This document shows positions 1-5,019 of a DNA stretch of 5,998 nucleotides, piece by piece (the first letter of the stretch is position 1; every line of letters begins with the position of its first letter). The stretch comes from Nitrospira sp. (GTDB lineage Bacteria > Nitrospirota > Nitrospiria > Nitrospirales > Nitrospiraceae): assembly GCA_030456405.1 (NCBI GenBank), contig JAKDNQ010000142.1:1-5998 (forward strand). Direction: 5' to 3'. A program made the translations under genes and the position numbers. Under the pieces are notes generated by a model, which was not told the origin of the DNA, did no database searches, and saw only the letters and a program-made list of their open reading frames with translations.

Positions 1-170
1 TCTCAAGAGTTCGGCGGTGAATCAAGAGACGAAGAAGGTAGAAGAGCGGGATAAGAGGAAACCTGGAGGCGTATTCACTGAATACGTTGCGGTTTTACAA
101 GGTCGGGAACGGCGCAGATCATCGCGGATCATTCGCCGCGGTAGGACGGTCTATATGGACAGTCTCCTCG
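1..170. other. Left-edge region without a supported gene
   Basis: No convincing gene is seen here. A plus-strand frame is open from base 2 to the stop at 217, but it is Arg/Lys-rich and low in hydrophobics, has no recognisable motif, and runs into the 3' end of the minus-strand lipoprotein gene. It could only be real as the tail of a gene entering from the left. The stretch contains two small inverted repeats: a 7-bp stem at 70-86 (cgtattc / gaatacg, 3-nt loop) and a 5-bp GC stem at 123-140 (cgcgg / ccgcg). Neither is followed by a T-run on either strand, so neither is called a terminator. Confidence 0.5.
70..86. repeat. Short perfect inverted repeat (7-bp stem, 3-nt loop)
   Basis: The arms cgtattc (70-76) and gaatacg (80-86) are exact reverse complements around the loop act. 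The site lies about 85 bp beyond the stop codon of the minus-strand lipoprotein gene. No T-tract follows on the minus strand, so it may be a 3' RNA stem or an operator-like site rather than an intrinsic terminator. Confidence 0.4.
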
Positions 171-866
171 CTAGAAGTAGACCACCGATTCCCAGAGTGA
201 AGAAATCCAATTCTTGAGGAAGGACAACCAGTCCTCTTCGACTGGTTCTGGCGGCTGAGGGGCTCGCGGCTTTGGGGCTGCCACGGGCTGATTGACGGGA
301 GCTGCAGTTGTCACCACAGTCGGCTTCGGAGCAGGCTCGTTCGAAACCGCAGTTTGTGCCAGAGGAACAACAGCTGCCTTGACAGGTTCGCTGGTGGCTG
401 CGGCTGGTTGAGGCGTTGTTGAAGCAGGGAGTTCTTCTATCGAGCGCACTTGCGACGTATAGTTGTCGACGGTTGACTGTAGAGTGATCTGCTCTTTGTT
501 GGCACGTTTGATGACATGGCGCAGGCTTTTCTGCTGGGCGGTCAGTTGCTGGATCGAACGATTGAGCGTGCTCAACCGTTTTTGCGATGAAGCACGATCG
601 GCCTTCATCTCTTTCTTGGCTTGTCGGAGCGCCGACGAAGCGATCTCTTTTTGTCTTTCGAGGTCGCTTTGGCGTTCCTGGAGGACGTTAACTTGTTGGG
701 TGAGCCCCTGCGTTTCTGTTCCGGCGCTATGGAGTTCGGCTTTCGTCGCTCCGAGATCAGCGGTGGCGCTATCGTAGGTGCTCCGCGTGACACAGGCGCC
801 GGTCGTAAGTGTGGTAAGACACAACATTCCTACTGCCGCAGCGCGAATCTTATTGCCTTGCCTCAT
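171..866 (-). CDS. Coiled-coil lipoprotein with Pro/Ala linker and Trp-rich C-terminal tail
   Basis: This encodes 231 residues. I chose the ATG at 866 because GGAGA lies about 8 nt upstream and the protein then begins with a proper signal peptide. The frame is open further upstream to 1001, but that extension reads as non-coding. Residues 1-24 form a lipoprotein signal: Arg2, Lys6 and Arg8, a hydrophobic core, then TTGAC with Cys25 as the probable lipidated residue; this lipobox is tolerable rather than ideal. Residues 30-146 are rich in Gln, Glu, Lys, Arg and Leu and lack Pro, as expected of a long coiled coil. Residues 147-208 are a low-complexity Pro/Ala/Val/Thr linker. The last 22 residues are an acidic and Trp-rich amphipathic segment (EEDWLSFLKNWISSLWESV) ending in YF. 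The layout suggests an outer-membrane-anchored periplasmic spacer with a terminal binding or membrane-contact helix. The family is not recognised and no enzyme motif is seen. It stands alone, far from the next upstream gene. Confidence 0.85.
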   Translation of the reverse strand: MRQGNKIRAAAVGMLCLTTLTTGACVTRSTYDSATADLGATKAELHSAGTETQGLTQQVNVLQERQSDLERQKEIASSALRQAKKEMKADRASSQKRLSTLNRSIQQLTAQQKSLRHVIKRANKEQITLQSTVDNYTSQVRSIEELPASTTPQPAAATSEPVKAAVVPLAQTAVSNEPAPKPTVVTTAAPVNQPVAAPKPRAPQPPEPVEEDWLSFLKNWISSLWESVVYF

Positions 867-974
867 GGTGTTGTCTCCAGCGCAATCGCTTAGCATGCTG
901 CTCCTCTTTGACTCCGTCATCTCGTGATGTGTAAGACACGGCATAACGTGGAAGCGTGAAGCTTCATGATAACC

Positions 975-980
975 AGTATA
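975..980 (-). promoter_or_regulatory. Candidate -10 element for the coiled-coil lipoprotein gene
   Basis: On the minus strand this reads TATACT, a 5/6 match to TATAAT, about 109 bp upstream of the start at 866. Possible -35 hexamers are TTGCTT (1000-1005, spacing 19) and TTGCGC (996-1001, spacing 15), neither ideally spaced. On the plus strand an exact TATAAT overlaps it at 977-982, but without a recognisable -35. The call rests on sequence match only. Confidence 0.3.
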
Positions 981-1156
981 ATTTTTGATGCGAATGCGCA
1001 AGCAAAACGCCGATTCCTGCCGAATCCCTCACGAGAACACCGGGCGTCACTACACCGCACGGGCAGGCCGAGCCTGTGGGGCAATTTAACTTGAATTGGG
1101 TAGGAACCTGCCGGCTGTGGCACGACGTAGAATCGGTGCGAGATAATTGGCATGCA

Positions 1157-1183
1157 CGCAGCCCACACACGTTTTGGGCTGCG
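1157..1183. repeat. GC-rich inverted repeat (9-bp stem, 9-nt loop)
   Basis: The arms cgcagccca (1157-1165) and tgggctgcg (1175-1183) are perfectly complementary. The stem extends by three more pairs (1153-1155 with 1184-1186) if A1156 is bulged out. It would be a stable hairpin in RNA or single-stranded DNA from either strand. No T-run follows on either strand, so it is not an intrinsic terminator. Confidence 0.6.
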
Positions 1184-1211
1184 GCACACCAGAGGTATGG
1201 TCATGGTGGGC

Positions 1212-1229
1212 TATGAAGCAAGCTTCATA
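1212..1229. repeat. 8-bp inverted repeat with 2-nt spacer
   Basis: The arms tatgaagc (1212-1219) and gcttcata (1222-1229) flank aa. With such a short spacer it resembles a dimeric protein-binding site more than an RNA hairpin. A related palindrome, tgaagcttca, occurs at 957-966, close to the candidate lipoprotein promoter, so the GAAGC..GCTTC core appears twice in this gap. Confidence 0.5.
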
Positions 1230-1251
1230 ACGCGATCGAGATGTTGGGCCA

Positions 1252-1275
1252 TTCGTCGCACAGAGTTGCGACGGA
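1252..1275. repeat. Inverted repeat with 6-nt loop
   Basis: The arms cgtcgca (1254-1260) and tgcgacg (1267-1273) are exact complements around cagagt. The stem extends outward by a T-G wobble and a T-A pair. It sits between gttggg (1243-1248) and cccaac (1298-1303), which are also complementary, so the hairpin could be nested in a larger fold that also contains the ggttg/caacc stem at 1289-1304. Confidence 0.45.
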
Positions 1276-1299
1276 CTAATATCATGCAGGTTGACGACC

Positions 1300-1440
1300 C
1301 AACCGATGGTCGACACTCCCAGGCAGTCCTCGGCGACAAGGGCTATCCCGTGGAGCAGCTCAAGCAGTGGTGCTGTATGGCCATACGGGATAGCGTCTTA
1401 ACGGCAATTCGGTGTCCCAACTCACCTTCGTGTGCCCCTA
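1300..1440 (+). pseudogene. Possible decayed IS5-type transposase fragment
   Basis: A plus-strand frame reads HSQAVLGDKGYPVEQLKQ at about 1315-1368. This resembles the segment around the second catalytic Asp of IS5-family DDE transposases, where an AVxGDKGY.....LK pattern is common. Only this short stretch is similar: the frame before and after it does not look like the rest of a transposase, and there is no identifiable start, no third catalytic region and no clear terminal repeats. If real, it is a small relic. A chance resemblance is quite possible. Confidence 0.22.
1342..1394. repeat. Perfect 10-bp inverted repeat around a structured 33-nt interior
   Basis: The arms gctatcccgt (1342-1351) and acgggatagc (1385-1394) are exact reverse complements. 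The interior holds further symmetry: gagcagctc (1353-1361), agca/tgct around gtgg (1363-1374), and the palindrome tatggccata (1376-1385), which shares its last base with the right arm. It could be a multi-stem RNA, a cruciform, or the ends of a tiny relic element. It overlaps the possible transposase relic, so the symmetry could also be residual coding sequence. Confidence 0.6.
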
Positions 1441-1468
1441 CAGCTGGCTGGATAATGATTCGCGGACT

Positions 1469-1657
1469 CTATAGTTTTTTGAAGAAGGAATCGTAGACCC
1501 CGTAGGCCAGAATCAACCCGATTAAGACGTAATAGATGCTGGAGATCCCGCTATAATCTGGCGGGCCGCCCTTCGGCTCATTTGCGAGCACGTAGGACAC
1601 GCCGGACAATAGGAAAGTACTCGTCGCCGTGACAATCCCTGTACAAATCCGTTTCAT
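1469..1657 (-). CDS. Small exported or membrane protein (62 aa)
   Basis: The start is well supported: GGGAGGGAGG lies upstream with the last GGAGG 8 nt from the ATG at 1657. The protein begins MKRIC, followed by a hydrophobic stretch to about residue 24 with a plausible signal-peptidase site after VLA (residue 25). A short Gly/Pro-rich acidic segment (NEPKGGPPD, 26-34) follows, then a hydrophobic helix with several Tyr at about 40-56, and the positively charged end FFKKL. It is therefore either a cleaved protein with one membrane helix (C-terminus in the cytoplasm) or a two-helix hairpin. I do not recognise the family. It appears monocistronic, with its own candidate promoter at 1705-1734 and long gaps on both sides. 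Confidence 0.72.
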   Translation of the reverse strand: MKRICTGIVTATSTFLLSGVSYVLANEPKGGPPDYSGISSIYYVLIGLILAYGVYDSFFKKL

Positions 1658-1704
1658 GACTCAATCCTCCCTCCCTCGGATCACATGAATAAAACAAGGG
1701 CTGC

Positions 1705-1734
1705 ATATTACTGAAGTTTCTGGATCAGACGCAA
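1705..1734 (-). promoter_or_regulatory. Candidate sigma70-type promoter for the 62-aa membrane protein gene
   Basis: On the minus strand TTGCGT (1729-1734) and TAATAT (1705-1710) are separated by 18 nt. The -10 is a 4/6 match and the -35 keeps only the TTG. Transcription would start near 1698, giving a leader of about 40 nt that includes the strong GGAGG site. Position and spacing are reasonable, but the hexamers are weak. Confidence 0.35.
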
Positions 1735-1780
1735 TAGCATTCAGGACGCGACATCCGGTTGAAGGTGGGTGCTCATTTAT

Positions 1781-1810
1781 TTGCCTACGCTGCGAATGCG
1801 TGTCAGGCAA
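1781..1810 (-). terminator. Stem-loop downstream of the MscS-family gene (possible terminator)
   Basis: The arms ttgcctacgc (1781-1790) and gcgt plus aggcaa (1798-1801, 1805-1810) pair around a 7-nt loop, with a 3-nt bulge (gtc, 1802-1804). The stem begins 30 bp past the stop at 1840 and lies before the next gene's promoter, which is where a terminator is expected. On the minus strand it is followed by an A/T-rich stretch (ataaatgag) but no true T-run, so intrinsic termination would be weak. Confidence 0.35.
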
Positions 1811-1839
1811 GAAGCCGCTGATGGACCCTATGTGGCCTT

Positions 1840-2676
1840 CTACTTGTTGATCGGTGATGCAACCGAGGTGAGGTACCGTCGTAGAATAGCTTGTTCGATT
1901 CGTGAACGACCGCGATCAGGCGCTGGAAATCGTAGCACCAACTGGATATGCCCTGCTTCAATGACTTGAATGGTAATGCGGGGCTCCGGCGATGGGGCTT
2001 CAAGTAGATTGGTCTGTTCCAACAACTTCATGTGTCGGTTGGCTTCACTCATAAATGAGGCACATTCTGCTTTCGCTGCATCGAGGAGCCGGCATTCGGC
2101 ATTTCGCCAGTCTTCATTCTCCTTGAGGGGGATCTCAAGAATATAGAGCCCATATTCCTGATCAGGGTTTTCTTTGACCAAGGGATTCATAAACAGCAAG
2201 CTATTCGGAAACACGGTCACACGGCCGGTATAGAGATGCGAGGCTTGGCCAGGTCCGATCTCAAGGAGCTTGGTCGCAAAGATGTCGTGATCCAAGACGA
2301 CACCGCGATGACCGGCGATCTGAATACGATCGCCCACCGAGTAGACCTTCCCCCCCACCCGTAGCGCGGCCCCACTCCAGCAGAGAATGAGCTCTTTTGT
2401 CGCTAACACAAGCGCGGCTGCGACTGCGACGAGAGAGACGGCAAACGCTTGAAGTTCGTGCGCCCAGATGACGAGCAGCCCCACCAGCAAGACGAACACC
2501 ATACTATTGCGGACAGAGACCACCCATCGACGTTTTGCTTCCATCGAAAGGGTCGGATTCTTTGAGATCGCTCGAACGATCACCATCCGCACGATGAAGA
2601 GGAAGAGCAGCAGCAACAGCGAGGAAAGTCCGTCGAGTACAGCCGAACTGTCGATGTGTGGTAACCAGGCAGACAT
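1840..2676 (-). CDS. MscS-family mechanosensitive-channel-like membrane protein
   Basis: This encodes 278 residues, close to the length of simple MscS channels. Hydrophobic helices lie at about 17-37, 57-72 and 76-100. The third occupies the place of the MscS pore helix (AVAAALVLATKELIL). It is followed by the Sm-like beta domain with VGDRIQIAGHRGVV at about 114-127 and the family signature FPNSLLF at 156-162. The C-terminal part (about 170-278) is the mixed alpha/beta cytoplasmic region. Canonical family members open on membrane tension to release solutes during hypo-osmotic shock. Here the end of the pore helix has Lys94-Glu95 and Cys-Trp, and the beta domain contains an EIGPGQASHLYTGR insert, so it belongs to a divergent branch and channel activity is not certain. 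The ATG at 2676 has no good Shine-Dalgarno site (only GGT about 6 nt upstream) but gives a full first helix. The 145-bp gap to the upstream gene allows either read-through or a separate promoter. Confidence 0.87.
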   Translation of the reverse strand: MSAWLPHIDSSAVLDGLSSLLLLLFLFIVRMVIVRAISKNPTLSMEAKRRWVVSVRNSMVFVLLVGLLVIWAHELQAFAVSLVAVAAALVLATKELILCWSGAALRVGGKVYSVGDRIQIAGHRGVVLDHDIFATKLLEIGPGQASHLYTGRVTVFPNSLLFMNPLVKENPDQEYGLYILEIPLKENEDWRNAECRLLDAAKAECASFMSEANRHMKLLEQTNLLEAPSPEPRITIQVIEAGHIQLVLRFPAPDRGRSRIEQAILRRYLTSVASPINK

Positions 2677-2821
2677 GGATTACCGCATCAGACCATTAAA
2701 TTGCGACTGTTGCAAAATGTTTCTGAATCCTGTTTTTCGGCGAGTGAGCACCAAAGCTAAGGATGTCGAGACTAGCCTTGAGGGAAGCATCATATATTCG
2801 AGCGGTGGCAACAGACTCGTA

Positions 2822-3235
2822 CTACTTGGCGTTGAGCGTATCATGGGTTCCCGGCACACATTCTTCACGTTTCCACCGTCTCAGGACTTTTTGTTCGTTG
2901 AAGACCAGGGTATACCGATAGCAATACAACATGGCCTTGGGGCCATCGACTATTGATGCGGCGGCCTGCGCCGCCTTTTCGGTGATGTTGGAAAAGCCCA
3001 TTGAAGTCAATTCTTTGTCACTGATCGGCACACGATAGGTCCAGACCGTATCCCCTCCGAGAGCCGGGGTCTTCGCCGTGTGGGGTGGCCCGAACTTCTC
3101 CACCACCTCGTCTTGCGTGAGCTGATCGACACCACGTTTGAAATAGCCGTCGCGCCACGGACCTCCACACGCGAGCATCACCGCTGAGAGGAGGAACACC
3201 CCAACCGTCAGTATATCTTGCTGTACCCGTCTCAT
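2822..3235 (-). CDS. BamE/SmpA-like small lipoprotein
   Basis: This encodes 137 residues. The N-terminus is a lipoprotein signal: Arg2 and Arg3, hydrophobic core 8-21, then MLAC with Cys23 as the lipidation site. Residues 36-69 (LTQDEVVEKFGPP, then a loop and DTVWTYRV) match the helix-turn-strand pattern of SmpA/OmlA (BamE-like) domains, and YTLVFNEQKVLRRW (108-121) looks like the closing strands. Such domains are outer-membrane periplasmic modules; BamE itself belongs to the beta-barrel assembly machine. Most small BamE-like lipoproteins are of unknown role, so no gene symbol is given. A 30-residue helical insert (about 72-102) and a Cys105/Cys126 pair that could form a disulfide are individual features. 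The ATG overlaps the previous stop as ATGA and has no clear ribosome site, pointing to translational coupling. Confidence 0.8.
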   Translation of the reverse strand: MRRVQQDILTVGVFLLSAVMLACGGPWRDGYFKRGVDQLTQDEVVEKFGPPHTAKTPALGGDTVWTYRVPISDKELTSMGFSNITEKAAQAAASIVDGPKAMLYCYRYTLVFNEQKVLRRWKREECVPGTHDTLNAK

Positions 3236-3474
3236 GATTTAGGCGGGCCCTTGATCTCCTGCGTGCGCTTTACAGAACAATAGAGCGCGTATCCTTGGGC
3301 CAACATGCCGGTGACCAGCAAGGCCAGCGCTGTTTTCATCCACTGCGCTCCCGTGTCTTCCAGTCCATACATCCCGACGACGAACCCGAGCGCGATCAAC
3401 ACGATCCCCACAAATCGCGCGATCATCCCCTTCGTCCGCAAGCGATGAGACTCCGGATCATCCCGCATCGTCAT
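3232..3474 (-). CDS. Small two-helix inner-membrane protein (80 aa)
   Basis: The protein has a charged N-terminus (residues 1-17, including RLRTK), a first membrane helix at about 18-38 with small residues (GIVLIALGFVVGMYG), a short acidic loop (EDTGAQ), a second helix at about 46-66, and a basic tail (KRTQEIKGPPKS). Positive charges at both ends suggest that both termini are cytoplasmic. The family is not recognised. The start is ambiguous between ATG at 3474 and ATG at 3468, neither with a strong Shine-Dalgarno site. It overlaps the following BamE-like gene by ATGA and begins 64 bp after the oxidoreductase gene, so the three are probably co-transcribed. A function is not assignable from sequence. 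Confidence 0.75.
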   Translation of the reverse strand: MTMRDDPESHRLRTKGMIARFVGIVLIALGFVVGMYGLEDTGAQWMKTALALLVTGMLAQGYALYCSVKRTQEIKGPPKS

Positions 3475-3494
3475 CGTAGAGGTACGCTACACTG

Positions 3495-3535
3495 GAAGAC
3501 GCAGGCGGTTCAACTCCGCTTCACGCCAAGTCTTC
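3495..3535 (-). other. Nested stem-loop between oxidoreductase and membrane-protein genes
   Basis: The arms gaagac (3495-3500) and gtcttc (3530-3535) enclose a second perfect stem, gcgg (3505-3508) with ccgc (3516-3519), around ttcaact. The structure fills most of the 64-bp spacer just after the oxidoreductase stop codon. There is no T-run, so it is more likely a processing or partial read-through structure than a terminator. The function is inferred from position only. Confidence 0.3.
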
Positions 3536-3538
3536 ATC

Positions 3539-4972
3539 TCACAGCGTGTTGGTAGAATCTCTTCTTCTTACGCCCAACTGTTCAACGATCGACTCGGCGG
3601 GATACGTCACGATTTCCGCCAACGTGGGATGATAGTGCGGCATGCGTAACAGATCGGCCGCAGTCCCACGGTAATACATCACCGCGATTAGTTCGTGAAT
3701 CAATTCACCTGCTTCCGGGCCGACGATCTGCGCGCCAAGAATCTCACCGGTCTGAGGCGCCGCAATCAACTTCGCAAACCCCTGCGTGGCGCCAAGACAC
3801 AGCGCCTTTCCGTGGTCGGCGAACGGATAGGAGGCTGCGAGATAAGGAATCTTTTCGGCTTGTGCGAGCACTTCACTCAGCCCCAACCGCGCAACTTGGG
3901 GGTCGGTAAAGACCACTTCCGTATCGAGGCGATGATCGATCGTCTTTGTCGGCGGATTTGTATGTGTCGCGTTGTACGCGGCAACTTCGCCCTGCTGGAT
4001 GGCAAGATGCACAATGGGCGTGACGTCGTTCACGTCGCCCACGGCATAAATGTGGGTCCGCGATGTGCGCATGGCGCCGTCGACCACAATCCGCCCACTG
4101 TCGACTGTCACGCCGGCCAAATCGAGGCGAAGCTCTTCGATGTTGGGCTGTCGGCCTAAAGCCTGAAGAATCTCCTGGCCGACATAGGATCGCTCACGTC
4201 CATCTTTCATCACCCATACCGTCTTCTCCGTTGTATCCCGAGTGACACGCAGCCACTGCGTGCCCGTCACGACTTCGATGCCCTCATCAATCAATGCAGC
4301 CTCAAGCGCGCGCCCGACATCCTCATCCATCTCAGAAAGGAGCGTGCGCCCCCGTTGAAGAATCGTGACCCTCGTCCCTAGCCGAGCGAAGAATTGCCCA
4401 ATTTCTAAGGCAACCGCCCCACCGCCTAGCACGATTAACGAGTCCGGTTGAGTGCGAACATCCAAGATCGTGTCGCTCGTGAGATATCCGGCTTGGACCA
4501 AACCAGGAATCGGAACCTCGCTAGGCCTCGACCCGGTGGCGATAATGAACGAGGCAGCCGACAGGACGGAATCTCCGACAGCGATCTCACGGGGAGACCG
4601 GAAGACGGCTTGCGATCGATAGAGCGTGAATCTCGAATCGTGTAGCTGCTGAATGCGATAATCCGCAAACTCACGGACCAATCGATCCTTGCGATCTACG
4701 ATCGCCGACAGGTCGGCATGGACAGAAACCGGGGACAGCCCAAACTCCTTCGCCCGCCTGAGAAGGGACGCGACTTCGGCAGAGCGTAAGATGGCCTTTG
4801 TCGGCATGCAGCCACGCAGGATACAGAGCCCCCCGAGCGGGCCCTGATCTACGATCGCCACATCAGCGCCGGCATCGCGCGCGGTCCGTGCCGCGGCATA
4901 GCCTGCCGACCCGCCGCCTATGACCACGACGTCATGCGCCTTGTGTTTCATGGGCAGTTTCTGTGATTTCAT
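3539..4972 (-). CDS. FAD-dependent pyridine nucleotide-disulfide oxidoreductase (Lpd/MerA-type)
   Basis: This encodes 477 residues, the normal length for the class I disulfide reductase family. In order: FAD Rossmann motif VVVIGGGSAGYAAA (15-28); redox disulfide GGLCILRGC with Cys50 and Cys55 (CX4C); IIATGSRP (143-150); second nucleotide fold VLGGGAVALEIGQFFARLG (181-199); second FAD motif IYAVGDV (308-314); and a C-terminal dimer domain with HPTLAE, giving the catalytic His448/Glu453 pair. The protein passes electrons between NAD(P)H, FAD and a disulfide substrate. After the second fold the usual NAD-selecting acid is Gln206 followed by Arg207, which favours NADPH as in MerA. VVFTDPQVA and GPEAGELIHE also resemble MerA, yet the MerA C-terminal CC pair and N-terminal metal-binding domain are absent. 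No 2-oxoacid dehydrogenase genes adjoin it, so lipoamide dehydrogenase is not implied. The ATG at 4972 is preferred because GGGA lies 8 nt upstream; an ATG at 4951 has no such site. Confidence 0.93.
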   Translation of the reverse strand: MKSQKLPMKHKAHDVVVIGGGSAGYAAARTARDAGADVAIVDQGPLGGLCILRGCMPTKAILRSAEVASLLRRAKEFGLSPVSVHADLSAIVDRKDRLVREFADYRIQQLHDSRFTLYRSQAVFRSPREIAVGDSVLSAASFIIATGSRPSEVPIPGLVQAGYLTSDTILDVRTQPDSLIVLGGGAVALEIGQFFARLGTRVTILQRGRTLLSEMDEDVGRALEAALIDEGIEVVTGTQWLRVTRDTTEKTVWVMKDGRERSYVGQEILQALGRQPNIEELRLDLAGVTVDSGRIVVDGAMRTSRTHIYAVGDVNDVTPIVHLAIQQGEVAAYNATHTNPPTKTIDHRLDTEVVFTDPQVARLGLSEVLAQAEKIPYLAASYPFADHGKALCLGATQGFAKLIAAPQTGEILGAQIVGPEAGELIHELIAVMYYRGTAADLLRMPHYHPTLAEIVTYPAESIVEQLGVRRRDSTNTL

Positions 4973-4985
4973 CGTTCATTCCCTA

Positions 4986-4991
4986 TATAGT
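4986..4991 (+). promoter_or_regulatory. Candidate -10 element for the DUF1653 gene
   Basis: TATAGT (a 5/6 match to TATAAT) lies in the 47-bp spacer between the divergent oxidoreductase and DUF1653 genes. It predicts a start near 4998 and a short leader carrying AAAGGA (5008-5013), 6 nt before the ATG at 5020. The candidate -35 (tgattt, 4964-4969) is poor and would lie over the start of the oxidoreductase gene. The spacer is so short that divergent transcription must overlap. Confidence 0.3.
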
Positions 4992-5019
4992 ATGAAGTCA
5001 GAATGAGAAAGGATACACG

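Larger units (their letters stand above)
867..1468. other. 602-bp gene-poor, inverted-repeat-rich region
   Basis: No frame here looks like a real gene: the open frames start without good ribosome sites and have odd composition (Cys-, Trp- and Arg-rich). Several exact inverted repeats are present: caggc/gcctg (1064-1076), a 9-bp stem at 1157-1183 (cgcagccca / tgggctgcg), an 8-bp stem at 1212-1229 (tatgaagc / gcttcata), a 7-bp stem at 1254-1273 (cgtcgca / tgcgacg), a 5-bp stem at 1289-1304 (ggttg / caacc), and a 10-bp stem at 1342-1394. None is followed by a T-tract. Possible explanations are decayed mobile DNA, a structured RNA, or protein-binding sites. The sequence alone does not decide between them. 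Confidence 0.55.

Noticed and set aside
2..217. Plus-strand frame open from the left edge
   Set aside because: Arg/Lys-rich with no motif, and it runs antisense into the 3' end of the better supported lipoprotein gene. It could be the tail of an upstream gene but nothing inside the window supports it.
463..777. Plus-strand open frame inside the lipoprotein gene
   Set aside because: It is antisense to the coiled-coil region; its Cys/Trp/Ser-rich composition is typical of the complement of a Gln/Lys/Ala-rich gene.
1243..1303. Integron attC site: gttgggc and acccaac as core sites
   Set aside because: The order is GTTRRRY then RYYYAAC, opposite to the attC arrangement, and no integrase or cassette array is present.
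1152..1496. Plus-strand open frame in the gap as an intact 114-aa gene
   Set aside because: No ribosome site, odd Cys/Arg composition, and it overlaps the well supported 62-aa gene on the other strand. Only the GDKGY stretch was kept, as a weak relic candidate.
2680..2868. Minus-strand 62-aa open frame between the BamE-like and MscS genes
   Set aside because: It overlaps the end of the BamE-like gene in another frame and has no ribosome site, signal or domain; the 145-bp spacer looks non-coding.
2468..2956. Plus-strand 162-aa open frame
   Set aside because: It is antisense to both the MscS-like and BamE-like genes, and it has no domain similarity.
3504..3528. tRNA 3' end (ggttcaactcc resembles a T-arm)
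   Set aside because: Upstream bases do not form an anticodon stem or a matching acceptor strand, and no D-arm is found. The match is confined to the small hairpin.
3695..4159. Plus-strand 154-aa open frame
   Set aside because: It is antisense to the strongly supported disulfide reductase gene.
3539..4972. Mercuric reductase (merA)
   Set aside because: The C-terminal Cys pair and N-terminal metal-binding domain are missing, an HPTxxE motif is present instead, and no other mer genes are nearby.
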